Positions 26,201 through 35,448 of a stretch of DNA of 64,000 nucleotides are shown in pieces; positions within the stretch are counted from its first letter, which is position 1; every line of letters starts with the position of its first letter. The notes beneath the pieces are model-generated. The model had not been told where the DNA came from, searched no databases, and worked only from the letters and a program-made list of their open reading frames with translations. A program made the position numbers and the translations under genes. The stretch is from Vibrio hannami (GTDB lineage Bacteria; Pseudomonadota; Gammaproteobacteria; Enterobacterales; Vibrionaceae). The stretch is from assembly GCF_029589055.1 (NCBI RefSeq), contig NZ_JARQZP010000003.1, forward strand, positions 496,001 through 560,000, written 5' to 3'.

Positions 26201-27109
26201 ATGGATAAAAGACTTCAATACCTTAGCGGTCTTCGTTACTTTGAAGCTGCCGCCCGATTAGGGAGCTATAGCAAAGCAGGGCAAGAATTGTTTGTTACTC
26301 AGGCAGCTGTCAGTCAGAAACTAAGGCAGCTTGAAGATGAACTTGGCTGTAAGCTTTTTATCCGCAAGGGTCGCGATATGGTGCTTACTACAGAGGGCAA
26401 GAGGCTTTATGGAAAAGTCTCTCAGGCATTTGAATTCATTGTAGAAGGGCTAAATGCAACCCAAAATGAACCTGTAGAGGGAGTTTTATCGGTCGCTACT
26501 ACCCCATCTTTTGCATCACGTTGGTTAATGCCCAAATTGTGGAAATTTTCAAAGGAATACCCAGAAACACTGATACGAATCAGCTCCAATATTAATCCTA
26601 GAGAAGCACTTCTTGGGGAGGCGGACATCGCCATAGGGGAGATTTCGCTTGAAACCAGTGATGAGTCTTTGGTATCCGAGTTCTTATTTGATGAGCCAGT
26701 GTTTCCAGTGTGTTCCCCAGAGCTTGCGAAAAGTATGAAACTCATGTACCCAGCTCAAATTACTCAATGCTGGTTAATACGAGGTATTCATAATCATCAC
26801 TTCTCGTGGGAGCAATGGTTTAAAAAGGCCAATGTAAAGCTTGAAGGAGAAGTATTCCAATGGATGGAAGTTGAAACGCTTGATATGGGGTTAAACGCAG
26901 TTATTGCTGGCCATGGTGTTTGTCCTGGCACGGATAGCTTAGCTGGTGACTTTATTGAAAGAGGCTTGCTCGTAAAGCCATTTGATATCAGCTTGTCTCC
27001 TGGTATTGAATACTCTGCGATTTACCATGCAAATTCTATAAGAAGAGCTCGTATCGCGGTGTTTACAAAGTGGCTAAAGCAAGAAGCGTTGATACAACAA
27101 CAGAAGTAG
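26201..27109 (+). CDS. LysR-family regulator, GcvA-like
   Basis: The 302-residue protein has the LysR helix-turn-helix at residues 8-60 (LRYFEAAARLGSYSKAGQEL, FVTQAAVSQKLRQLEDELG), then a substrate-binding domain with the GcvA-type features RGI-HNHHFSWEQWF and GHGVCPGTDSLAGDFIERG. It is divergent from the MFS gene and 178 bases away, so it may regulate that exporter. No effector can be named. ATG 26201 is preceded by AGCAGGG. Confidence 0.88.
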   Translation: MDKRLQYLSGLRYFEAAARLGSYSKAGQELFVTQAAVSQKLRQLEDELGCKLFIRKGRDMVLTTEGKRLYGKVSQAFEFIVEGLNATQNEPVEGVLSVATTPSFASRWLMPKLWKFSKEYPETLIRISSNINPREALLGEADIAIGEISLETSDESLVSEFLFDEPVFPVCSPELAKSMKLMYPAQITQCWLIRGIHNHHFSWEQWFKKANVKLEGEVFQWMEVETLDMGLNAVIAGHGVCPGTDSLAGDFIERGLLVKPFDISLSPGIEYSAIYHANSIRRARIAVFTKWLKQEALIQQQK

Positions 27110-27603
27110 GTGAGTGATATGCAGTCACCAATAGGGCCAAATCTAGTCACTAAACATTTGTACTGGAGATGCTTTGACTTCAGCCAATCTCTTTCTTGTG
27201 AATAATAATTCAGTTTGTCAAGATACTATTCAGTTTGGTGTAGGAGTTATAGAACTGAAGGGTGACAAAAATTGTCCAAAAGTATCCATTTTCGGCACCT
27301 TGAGATGTAGTGCCGGGTAATGTTCTGACGGCGAAAAGTGCGCTGAGAGGTAGAATTCGACCGATATACCAAAGCGGCTACTTTAATGCTTCTGAAAGCG
27401 GTGACTGCTAGCTCAGGACAAGTTACACCACCCCCATCGTCAGATCGAGTCTGAGTCACTACATTTAAGATCACTACATCTAAGATCCTACCAAAACAAA
27501 CCTCGCCGCGATGTAGCCGACTAATGAATCTCTTTTAACCATTGGGCATTTTTGATGCGTGCAGCATAGCAGCAATCAGGTTGTAAAGTCGAAATGGATT
27601 TTG

Positions 27604-27619
27604 TTCGTAACGTTGCGAT
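27604..27619. promoter_or_regulatory. LacI-type operator (distal, ABC operon)
   Basis: TTCGTAACGTTGCGAT matches the central palindrome GTAACGTTAC of the locus at most positions. It lies 153 bases upstream of the second site, a spacing that would permit looping by a tetrameric or paired repressor. Confidence 0.5.
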
Positions 27620-27756
27620 AGCTTCTTCATTTTTTAATATCTATTACCAAAGATGAAATACAAAGAGCATGTGTGCCTAAAACAAAGCCAAGTAATCATT
27701 AATTGATCTCTTTCACACTATCACTCTATTAAGTAAGGTTTATGTTGATGGTGATA

Positions 27757-27774
27757 AATCGTAACGTTAAGATT
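27757..27774. promoter_or_regulatory. LacI-type operator (proximal, ABC operon)
   Basis: AATCGTAACGTTAAGATT is a near-perfect palindrome of the kind repeated through the mannan locus, 66 bases before the first permease start. Confidence 0.75.
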
Positions 27775-27839
27775 CTTGCTAGATGTCAGTTGAGTGTTCT
27801 CTGGATGCTCTTCTGTCAGAAGCAATCCCTGGAGTCTTT

Positions 27840-28712
27840 ATGTTTACTTATTCATTAAAACAACAGCAGCGAATGATAGTGTTTGCATTTCTTGCGATAC
27901 CACTCACGTTGCTATTCACCTTATCCTATTATCCCGCAAGCCAACTGTTCTATATGAGTGTCACTGACTGGGATGGCTATGCGCCAGTCAAAAATTTTAT
28001 TGGTTTGGACAACTACACCTATTTGTGGGAAGAACCCGATCAGATGAACCCACTGCTTGTGACGTTGTACTATTTTGTTGGTGCAGTGATACAGCTGACC
28101 TTATCGTTATGGTTTGCAGTATTGGTCAACTCGAAGCTTGCCGGACGCAATCTTTTTAAAACTTTACTATTTATTCCATTTGTACTGAATGCCGTTGCCG
28201 CTTCGATGGTTTTCCAAATTTTCTATCAGGTTGATGGTGCTCTAGACAGCTTTTTAATCCTTATAGGGTTGGAAGATTGGATTAAACCCTGGTTGATGGA
28301 TAGAGAAGTCGTCAACTGGGCACTGGTTGCAGCATCTATTTGGCGCTACCTTGGGTTTAACCTGATTCTGTTTTTTGGCGTACTCCAATCTATTCCTCAG
28401 GATCAGTATGAAGCGGCCAAAATTGAAGGTGCCTCTGAATGGCAACAGTTCCGCTTTATCACCCTGCCTTCTATCAAATTAGTTATTGGCTTGCAGGTTT
28501 TACTTGCGTTTGTTGGCTCTTTGTCGGTGTTTGAAATCCCAATGATCATTACGAAGGGTGCAAATGGCACGAAGACATTCGTAATGGCAACTTTAGAAAC
28601 CGCATTCAACTTCAATGACTTCGGATTAGCGTCAGCAATGGCTGTAGTGCTTCTGATGATAGTCATATTGTTTATGATTTTGCAAAAAGTGCTGTTTAAA
28701 GAGGAGCGATAA
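27840..28712 (+). CDS. ABC sugar transporter permease (MalF-like)
   Basis: The 290-residue protein has six membrane segments and the EAA loop EAAKIEGASEWQQFRFITLP near residue 190 that contacts the ATPase. I chose ATG 27840 (CTGGAG upstream) over an in-frame ATG at 27783, which is 14 bases behind the operator and lacks a good site. It is the first gene of permease-permease-YesL-epimerase-ATPase. The binding protein is 24 kb away at 52739. Substrate inferred as manno-oligosaccharides from the neighbouring enzymes. Confidence 0.9.
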   Translation: MFTYSLKQQQRMIVFAFLAIPLTLLFTLSYYPASQLFYMSVTDWDGYAPVKNFIGLDNYTYLWEEPDQMNPLLVTLYYFVGAVIQLTLSLWFAVLVNSKLAGRNLFKTLLFIPFVLNAVAASMVFQIFYQVDGALDSFLILIGLEDWIKPWLMDREVVNWALVAASIWRYLGFNLILFFGVLQSIPQDQYEAAKIEGASEWQQFRFITLPSIKLVIGLQVLLAFVGSLSVFEIPMIITKGANGTKTFVMATLETAFNFNDFGLASAMAVVLLMIVILFMILQKVLFKEER

Positions 28713-28713
28713 G

Positions 28714-29661
28714 ATGTCCGTAACTAATAACAATGTAGCTTCGCTAACACACGAAGAGCGACAGCTTCTTGCAAAAGTAGATGCATCAAAGAAAGCAATT
28801 AAGAAGGCGCGCCTAAAGAAAAACCTGTCAAACCCAAGCTGGATTTTCTGGTCGTCATTCAAATACCTTACGTTGGTGCTGGCTGCCATAGCCGTATTGG
28901 TTCCACCTTACTCGGTGTTAATGGCGTCCTTTAAGTCATTGGATGAGTATTACAATACCAGCAAGGTTGGTTTGCCGGAAAGCTTCGCTAACTTTAGCAA
29001 CTACATAAAAGTGTTTACCGATGGCGATCTTGGGCTAGCGTTTTTGAACACTGGAACCATTTTGTTAGTATCGCTTTTTTTGACAGTATTATTTGGTACT
29101 CAGGTTGCCTATGTACTGTCGAGATTTAATTTTCGTGGCAAAAAGCTAGTATTGCTTGCGTACGTCATTGCGATGGTTATCCCGCCAGTAACTACTCAGG
29201 TTGCGACATTTGAGGTAATTAAGGGGTTAGGTCTAATTAATCATAAAGCCTCAGTAGTTCTACTGTATATTGGTGCTGATGTAGTAATGATTTATGTTTT
29301 CCTTCAATTCATGAAAGGTATTCCAGTTGAATTGGATGAAGCGGCCAAAATTGAAGGCGCATCATACTTTCTCATCTACCGGAAGATTATATTGCCTCTT
29401 CTAAAGCCGGCTATTGCGACGATCATTATTCTAAGAACGATATTTATTTATAATGACTTCTACTTCCCTTTACTATATTTACCTGAGTCATCTCAAGTTA
29501 CTGTATCGACAGCGTTGTACAAATTTACGTCTGTTTTTGGTACTGAGTGGACAACAATATCTGCAGGGATAGTGATTATTTTAATACCTTCAATTGTTAT
29601 ATTTTTGCTGCTACAAAAGCAAATCTATGCTGGTGTTACCAACGGTGCGGTTAAAGGGTAG
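28714..29661 (+). CDS. ABC sugar transporter permease (MalG-like)
   Basis: The 315-residue partner permease has a charged cytoplasmic N-terminus of about 50 residues before the first membrane segment, then the EAA loop ELDEAAKIEGASYFLIYRKI. It starts one base after the previous gene. The unusually Lys-rich N-terminal extension is longer than in most MalG-type proteins. Confidence 0.9.
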   Translation: MSVTNNNVASLTHEERQLLAKVDASKKAIKKARLKKNLSNPSWIFWSSFKYLTLVLAAIAVLVPPYSVLMASFKSLDEYYNTSKVGLPESFANFSNYIKVFTDGDLGLAFLNTGTILLVSLFLTVLFGTQVAYVLSRFNFRGKKLVLLAYVIAMVIPPVTTQVATFEVIKGLGLINHKASVVLLYIGADVVMIYVFLQFMKGIPVELDEAAKIEGASYFLIYRKIILPLLKPAIATIIILRTIFIYNDFYFPLLYLPESSQVTVSTALYKFTSVFGTEWTTISAGIVIILIPSIVIFLLLQKQIYAGVTNGAVKG

Positions 29662-29667
29662 AAAACG

Positions 29668-30276
29668 ATGGAAGCAAACTCTCCGCTTATTCTTGCCTGC
29701 CGTTGGCTATCACGTCTTGCCACAATGAATTTGTGTTGGATAGCTTTGACACTTGCAGGTGGCTTAGTATTCGGTGTATTTCCCGCGACCGTTGTTGTGT
29801 GTATCTTACTTCGGCGTTATCTCAATGGCGCTGGTAGTATTTCATTCAGCGAAATATGGTCTACTTTCAGAGCTGAATTTATATTATCAAATATAGTTGG
29901 GTGGGCGATTCTGCTTCCAGTCTATTCCCTAAGTTGGTTTATAAATAAAGGTGTTATGCAGTTTGAAGGGCTACTAGCCATAGTTTTTATTGCAATGATT
30001 CCAGGAGTTGTGTTCGGAATAGTATTGTTATTAGCGACAGTAATACAAATGAGTTTTTATAAAACGTCGATAGTGAATAGTATTCAAAACGGACTGCTGC
30101 TTTTAGTGAAAGAGATTAAAGTGTTGATGATAAGTGTTCTGGTGTTGTTAGCGTGTGTTTTCGTTAGCTACCTTCTACCTATTTTCAGCCTGTTTTATTT
30201 GGTTACTCCAGCCTTAATAGCAGCAATCGCGATGCTTTGGCTGGATAAAGATGAATTTTCAATTGAGGGGGTGTAG
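29668..30276 (+). CDS. YesL-like (DUF624) membrane protein
   Basis: The 202-residue protein has about five hydrophobic segments and the DUF624/YesL start pattern: a short N-terminus, NLCWIALTLAGGLVFGVFPA and then a basic RRYLNG. YesL proteins accompany ABC sugar importers, mainly in Firmicutes; their function is unknown, perhaps transporter assembly or regulation. The gene lies 6 bases after the permease and 4 bases before the epimerase, firmly inside the operon. Confidence 0.75.
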   Translation: MEANSPLILACRWLSRLATMNLCWIALTLAGGLVFGVFPATVVVCILLRRYLNGAGSISFSEIWSTFRAEFILSNIVGWAILLPVYSLSWFINKGVMQFEGLLAIVFIAMIPGVVFGIVLLLATVIQMSFYKTSIVNSIQNGLLLLVKEIKVLMISVLVLLACVFVSYLLPIFSLFYLVTPALIAAIAMLWLDKDEFSIEGV

Positions 30277-30280
30277 TCGA

Positions 30281-31486
30281 ATGGAACTGCATGACTTTAA
30301 ACAACAGCTTCGCAGTGAAGTGACCAGAAACATTCTTGATTTTTGGTTGGAGTATAAAGATATCGATAATGGTGGCTTTTACTGTTATTCAGATTTTAAT
30401 GGGGTTGTCGATAAAGAACACGACAAATCCGTTTTGTTGCATTCGAGAATTTTATGGACGTTCTCTTATGCCTATCGAGTTTTGGCAGAGAAAAAATACC
30501 TGGACGCTGCAAGGCACTGTTATGACTTTCTTGTCGAAAAGGCGCTGGATCGCGAGCACGGCGGCGTGTATTGGATTTTGGATAAAAATGGTAACGTTGC
30601 GGATTCGCAGAAGCATGTCTATAACCAAGGGTTTGCTATTTATGCGCTAAGCGAGTATTTCCTGGCCAGCGGTGACGAAGCTGCTCTGGAGAAGGCAACC
30701 GACCTTTTTGGTTTAATCGAAAAGCACGCCTTCGATGATGTAAATGGTGGCTATATCGAAGCATTTGATCGCGAATGGAATGAAATAGACAACCATTTGG
30801 TTTGTGATACCGCTGAAGAGGTACTGGCTGAAAAATCGATGAACACGCATTTACACATCATGGAGGCCTACACAACGCTGAATAAAGCTTGGAAATCACC
30901 CTTGGTAGAAAGTAGGATTCAGCACTTGCTTGAGTTGATGTGTGACAAAGTTGTTGATGAAAAACTTCACTATGGACTGTTTTTTAGCCGTGATTGGCAG
31001 TGTGTTTCGAAGGATGTCTCTTACGGACATGACATTGAAGGAACATGGCTCATGGACGAAGCCGCAGGCGAGTTGAGTGACCGTGAGTTTGCAGCGAAAG
31101 TGTTTAGCCTAACCACTCGTATGGCTGATATTACTTTAGAGGAAGGGATCGATGCAGACGGTGCCGTTTTCAATGAGCTCAGAGAAGGCCATCTGATAGA
31201 TACAGACAGAATTTGGTGGGTACAGGGAGAAGCGATGGTTGGCTTTTTCAATGCCTACCAAAAAGAACCAAAACCAGAGTTTCTGGAGGCTGGACTTCGT
31301 TGCTGGAATATCATCCAGACTCAATTAGTCGATAAAGTCAACAGAGAATGGTATTGGAAAACTTACCGAGATGGCAGGCCGTACACCGATACGCCAAAAG
31401 TCGAGCCATGGAAATGTCCATATCACAATGGAAGAGCTTGTTTAGAGCTGTATAACCGAATCACTTTACCTGAAAACGCGCTATAA
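30281..31486 (+). CDS. Cellobiose/mannobiose 2-epimerase (AGE family)
   Basis: The 401-residue alpha6/alpha6-barrel protein of the N-acylglucosamine 2-epimerase family has HDIEGTWLMDEAA (catalytic His) and the C-terminal KCPYHNGRACLEL with the second conserved His. In GH130 loci such enzymes convert beta-1,4-mannobiose to mannosyl-glucose. I chose ATG 30281, after GAGGGGG; an upstream in-frame ATG at 30251 overlaps the previous gene. The co-located GH130_1 enzyme is the expected user of its product, which supports mannobiose as substrate. Activity on cellobiose is also possible. Confidence 0.88.
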   Translation: MELHDFKQQLRSEVTRNILDFWLEYKDIDNGGFYCYSDFNGVVDKEHDKSVLLHSRILWTFSYAYRVLAEKKYLDAARHCYDFLVEKALDREHGGVYWILDKNGNVADSQKHVYNQGFAIYALSEYFLASGDEAALEKATDLFGLIEKHAFDDVNGGYIEAFDREWNEIDNHLVCDTAEEVLAEKSMNTHLHIMEAYTTLNKAWKSPLVESRIQHLLELMCDKVVDEKLHYGLFFSRDWQCVSKDVSYGHDIEGTWLMDEAAGELSDREFAAKVFSLTTRMADITLEEGIDADGAVFNELREGHLIDTDRIWWVQGEAMVGFFNAYQKEPKPEFLEAGLRCWNIIQTQLVDKVNREWYWKTYRDGRPYTDTPKVEPWKCPYHNGRACLELYNRITLPENAL

Positions 31487-31499
31487 CGAGGATCAGATA

Positions 31500-32582
31500 A
31501 TGCACGCTGTAGAAGTAAAAAAACTGAATAAAACATTTGGCAAAACCGTTATTCTGAATGACATTGACCTCGAAATGGAGGCTGGTGGTTTTACCGTTCT
31601 TTTAGGTCCATCTGGTTGTGGTAAGTCAACTTTGCTCAGACTTATTGCAGGACTAGAGGATGTGACAACTGGTAAAGTTGTTATTGGTGGTAAAGATGTA
31701 ACCATAGCAGATCCTAAAGACAGGGACATTGCCATGGTGTTTCAGTCATACGCTTTGTTCCCGCACATGACGGTCCGCGAAAATATTGGATTTGGGATGC
31801 TCATCAACAAAAAACCTAAAGCAGAGATTGAAGCGAGAGTTCAAGATGTCGCTGACTTGCTGCAAATTGGGCAGCTTTTAGATCGTACCCCTGCGCAGCT
31901 ATCTGGTGGTCAGCGTCAGCGCGTTGCTATTGGACGGGCGTTGATGCGCGAACCTAAGGTATTTTTGTTTGACGAGCCGCTTTCAAACCTAGACGCTAAG
32001 CTTCGTGCTGAGATGCGTTTGGAGCTCAAGAAGCTACACAACAAATTGGACTCAACGATTGTGTACGTTACCCATGACCAAATAGAGGCGATGACTCTAG
32101 CGACAAAAATAATCCTTCTGAACAAAGGGGTTCCTCAACAAATCGGTACGCCATATGAAATCTATAATAAACCAGCAAATGTGTTTGTCGCTAAGTTTGT
32201 AGGTGCGCCTCAGATAAACCTTCTTAAGGGCCAGCTGCATCAAGAAGGTGAAGAGTGGGGGGTTATGGTAGGTGAAAGTTGGATTCCAGTTAACGGCTAT
32301 GAGTTTGCTGAACAACCGACACAAGGCAGAAAAGTGTTGCTTGGTATCCGACCAGAGCATGTTACTCAGTCAACTCTCAACAGTCATTACCAAGTAAAGC
32401 TTAAAGTAAATGCATTTGAAATGACGGGCTCTGAAACGTTAGCTGAACTGAATATGTCCGATCAGCCTCTTCGAGCGAAACTTGACGCTAATATTCAGAT
32501 TGAAAACGGCTCGTCACTTCCGCTTCATCTCAATCTTCAGAACGTGTCATTGTTCTGTGCAGCGACGGAAGAACGTATTTAA
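31500..32582 (+). CDS. ABC transporter ATPase (MalK/UgpC family)
   Basis: The 360-residue protein has Walker A GPSGCGKST at residues 36-44, the signature LSGGQRQR, Walker B VFLFDEPLSNLD and the H-loop VTHDQ, followed by a C-terminal OB-fold regulatory domain (RPEHV region). It powers the two permeases encoded upstream in the operon, and a terminator follows directly. It could also energise other sugar importers, as MsmK-type ATPases do. Confidence 0.93.
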   Translation: MHAVEVKKLNKTFGKTVILNDIDLEMEAGGFTVLLGPSGCGKSTLLRLIAGLEDVTTGKVVIGGKDVTIADPKDRDIAMVFQSYALFPHMTVRENIGFGMLINKKPKAEIEARVQDVADLLQIGQLLDRTPAQLSGGQRQRVAIGRALMREPKVFLFDEPLSNLDAKLRAEMRLELKKLHNKLDSTIVYVTHDQIEAMTLATKIILLNKGVPQQIGTPYEIYNKPANVFVAKFVGAPQINLLKGQLHQEGEEWGVMVGESWIPVNGYEFAEQPTQGRKVLLGIRPEHVTQSTLNSHYQVKLKVNAFEMTGSETLAELNMSDQPLRAKLDANIQIENGSSLPLHLNLQNVSLFCAATEERI

Positions 32583-32611
32583 TCTAAGTCACTTTGCCTT
32601 TCTTTAAGCTT

Positions 32612-32646
32612 AACCCTGTTTCAACTCAGATTGACAGGGTTTTTTT
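32612..32646 (+). terminator. Rho-independent terminator of the ABC operon
   Basis: AACCCTG and CAGGGTT form the base of the stem, with inner TTCAA/TTGA pairing, followed by seven T residues, 30 bases after the ATPase stop. Confidence 0.8.
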
Positions 32647-32772
32647 ATGTCACAAAAAATTGTCATTTTATTCATTTCACTGGGTTCAATTGTTTCAATT
32701 GCCTGATATATTTGATTTAGTTAAAACCAACGCAAATAAAATCTTGTGAAATGTTAGGATGAATGAGAGACT

Positions 32773-32791
32773 TTTTGCAACGTTACGAATT
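32773..32791. promoter_or_regulatory. LacI-type operator before its regulator gene
   Basis: TTTTGCAACGTTACGAATT carries the same palindromic core as the other sites of the locus and lies 20 bases before the lacI-type start codon, consistent with autorepression. Confidence 0.7.
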
Positions 32792-32810
32792 GACTAGGTA
32801 AGAGTACGAG

Positions 32811-33815
32811 ATGGCAAAGGCGACACTGAAAACGATAGCGGAGTACACAGGGCTTTCTGTAACGACGGTATCTCGAGCCCTAAAAGATGGGGATGATGTT
32901 AAACAACCAACTAAAGATAAAGTTAAAGCTGCTGCTGAAAAACTAGGTTACAGGCCAAACATATCAGGACTTGGCTTAAGAACAGGGATTAACTACAACA
33001 TATGTGCAGTGTTACCTGTAACAAAACCGGGAGATATTGTTGGTGATGTGGGGACGTTAGCGCTTATCGAAGGGTTAACTGCTGGAATTGCTGGATCGCC
33101 TTATCATCTGACTGTATTGCCCCTCGAGCCTGGTGTGGACCCTCTTGCTTCGGTGAAATATGCCGTAGAAAATAGTTCAGCTGGAGGCGTCATTTTCAAC
33201 CTTACTCAAACTAAAGATGAAAGGGTAACTTATCTTACGGAGCAAGATATACCGTTCGTAACTTTTGGTCAGACGGAAATGACAATAGAACACCCTTATG
33301 CTGATATTGATAACTACGATGTCGGTTATCAGGCAGCTACCTACTTATATGAAAGAAAGAGACAGAACATTCGCTTGCTGAGTTCCTCCCAGATATATAC
33401 GTATTCGTGGCATAAGTATTATGGTGTAAAAAGGGCATCAATGGAGCATGGGTTAGAGTTCTCAAAGCAGAGTATTATCTTTGACACTGATGTGGTCGAT
33501 TATCGCAAAATGGCTTATGAGCTCATGAAAGGAGATAACTCGCCTGACGGGGTTATTTGTGGATCTGAGATTTCGGCTCTCGGTATTATCGCTGGTATTC
33601 AGGATGCTGGGAAAATGATCGGCGTTGACATCGATGTTATTGTTGTTGAAACGTGTGATCTTCCAAGTTTCTTTATGCCTCCGGTTCCTGGCTTAAGACA
33701 AGATTTCCATAGTATCGGCCGTAAGCTTTCAAATTTCTTAGTCCGGAGAATTGAAGGGGAAGAAAATATTGAGAGTTTGCAATATCTAGAAAAAACAACA
33801 TTCCATGCTCGTTGA
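32811..33815 (+). CDS. LacI-family regulator of the mannan locus
   Basis: The 334-residue protein has the helix-turn-helix ATLKTIAEYTGLSVTTVSRA at residues 4-23 with the hinge region to about 60, then a sugar-binding core domain. Its gene lies in the middle of the locus and has a palindrome directly upstream. The same palindrome precedes the ABC operon, phosphomannomutase, GH130, porin, both GH5 genes and the binding-protein gene, so this is the best candidate regulator. The inducer is unknown; mannobiose or mannosylglucose are reasonable guesses. Confidence 0.9.
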   Translation: MAKATLKTIAEYTGLSVTTVSRALKDGDDVKQPTKDKVKAAAEKLGYRPNISGLGLRTGINYNICAVLPVTKPGDIVGDVGTLALIEGLTAGIAGSPYHLTVLPLEPGVDPLASVKYAVENSSAGGVIFNLTQTKDERVTYLTEQDIPFVTFGQTEMTIEHPYADIDNYDVGYQAATYLYERKRQNIRLLSSSQIYTYSWHKYYGVKRASMEHGLEFSKQSIIFDTDVVDYRKMAYELMKGDNSPDGVICGSEISALGIIAGIQDAGKMIGVDIDVIVVETCDLPSFFMPPVPGLRQDFHSIGRKLSNFLVRRIEGEENIESLQYLEKTTFHAR

Positions 33816-33984
33816 GGCTTGGCAAGTATTTCAAACGACTTCCTTGGACTTGGTCTTCAACAGTGAAGGGGGCTTGTTAGCGCTCTTCACGTCAAATGAT
33901 AGTTTCGCTCCAAAATACAACTGATATCACAGTTATTGATCGCTTTCTTTATTAATACTTGAAAATAAAGTTGCTTAACATAAA

Positions 33985-34003
33985 AATGGTAACGTTACGA
34001 TTT
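33985..34003. promoter_or_regulatory. LacI-type operator before phosphomannomutase
   Basis: AATGGTAACGTTACGATTT contains the exact core GGTAACGTTACGAT. It lies 17 bases before the chosen ATG 34021 and argues against the earlier in-frame start at 33959, which would put the operator inside the gene. Confidence 0.75.
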
Positions 34004-34020
34004 TATAGGAAGGCACAAAT

Positions 34021-35383
34021 GAGGATTACGACTACGGCGTTTAAAGCCTATGATATCCGCGGAAAATTACCCGATGAACTGAACGCTACTGTAGCGTATA
34101 GCATAGGAAGAGCTTTTGCCGATTACATCAAACCAAAAAAGGTGGCGGTGGGGTATGACATACGCTTGAGCAGTGAAGGGTTAGCCGAAGCTTTATCGCA
34201 AGGGCTTATTGATGGTGGAGCTGAAGTTCTGGATTTGGGTCTTGTAGGTACTGAAGAGGTTTACTTCGCTACTGACTATCTAGAGCTTGATGGTGGCATT
34301 ATGGTAACGGCTAGCCACAACCCAAAAGAATACAATGGCATGAAGCTGGTAAGGGAAAATGCGAAACCTATTAGTGGTGATACCGGTCTAAATGAAATCA
34401 AAGACCTTGTTGAATCTAGGAACTATGAGCCTTCAAACGATACTCTTTTATACGGGAATAAATCGCAACGTTACGATGTGTCGGGCGAATATACGAAGCA
34501 CCTCATGAGTTTTCTGGATAAGCAGGCTTTGTCACCTCTTCGAGTTGTGGTGAATGCAGGGAACGGTGCGGCAGGGCATATGGTAGATAACTTAGAACCT
34601 TACTTACCATTCGAGTTTATCAAGATTAACCACAATCCTGACGGTAACTTCCCGAATGGAATCCCTAATCCTCTTTTGCCTGACAACAGACAGGTTACGA
34701 TTGATGCTGTGATCGAACACAACGCAGATTTTGGTGTCGCTTGGGATGGCGATGTTGACCGTTGTTTCTTATTCGACGAAAAAGGGGCGTTCATTGAGGG
34801 TTATTACATTGTTGGATTGCTTGCGCAAGCGTTCTTGAATAAAAATCCTGGGGCTAAAATCATCCATGATCCTCGTTTGACCTGGAACACTATCGATTTA
34901 GTCGAAAGTATGGGTGGAACCGCTATTCAAAGTAAAACGGGACATGCTTTCATAAAAGAGAGAATGAGAAGTGAAGATGCAGTCTATGGTGGAGAAATGA
35001 GTGCTCACCATTACTTCAGAGACTTCGCGTACTGTGATTCAGGCATGTTGCCGTGGCTTTTGATTGCCGAGTTAGTGGCGAACAAAGGAGTACCTCTTTC
35101 TCACTTTGTTAAAGCGCAGCAAGAAAACTTCCCTATTTCCGGAGAGATTAATAGAAAGATCGATAATGCCACTGTAGCTGTAGAAAAGGTTTGGAGCTTC
35201 TACTTTGAGAGTGCGTTAGAAACCGAAACCGTCGATGGGATCAGCATGAGTTTTGCTGACTGGCGTTTCAACTTACGTTCATCGAATACCGAGCCAGTAG
35301 TACGCCTAAATGTAGAGTCAAAAAACAACCCATCGCTTGTAAAAGAAAAAACTAAGGAGATTCTGGACCTTCTGGAGTCTTAA
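34021..35383 (+). CDS. manB: Phosphomannomutase/phosphoglucomutase
   Basis: The 454-residue alpha-D-phosphohexomutase has the phosphoserine loop [11 protein letters not shown] (Ser99), the metal loop DGDVDRC, and the C-terminal phosphate-binding [13 protein letters not shown]. It converts mannose-1-phosphate released by the GH130 enzymes into mannose-6-phosphate for ManA. AGGAAGG precedes ATG 34021. An operator-like palindrome occurs inside the gene at 34461-34477. The next gene is GH130, 65 bases on, so these are likely one transcript. Confidence 0.92.
34461..34477. promoter_or_regulatory. Operator-like palindrome inside manB
   Basis: AATCGCAACGTTACGAT matches the locus consensus except at one central position, although it lies about 440 bases inside the coding region (codons for S-Q-R-Y-D). 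It could act as an auxiliary operator for looping or as a roadblock, or be chance. Confidence 0.45.
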
Positions 35384-35448
35384 TTAATTTGAAGCTTAGG
35401 TGGCCGAGTGTGGCTGCATATAAAGAATATCACGACTGGAGAAAAATA

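Larger units (their letters stand above)
27110..27839. other. 730-base gap upstream of the ABC operon
   Basis: No convincing gene. A 31-codon ORF (27535-27630, minus) and a 75-codon ORF (27247-27474, minus) lack ribosome binding sites and could be remnants of a decayed gene. The 3' part holds two LacI-type operators (27604-27619, 27757-27774) and a weak CRP-like site at 27702-27717. The promoter of the ABC operon must lie here. Confidence 0.45.

Noticed and set aside
27247..27474. 75-codon minus-strand ORF as a gene or transposase piece
   Set aside because: No ribosome binding site, odd composition and no recognisable motif; at most a remnant.
27535..27630. 31-codon minus-strand ORF with coding-like sequence
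   Set aside because: Reads well (MKKLSQRYEQNPF start) but is very short, has no ribosome binding site and overlaps an operator-like site; could be a remnant but not supported as a gene.
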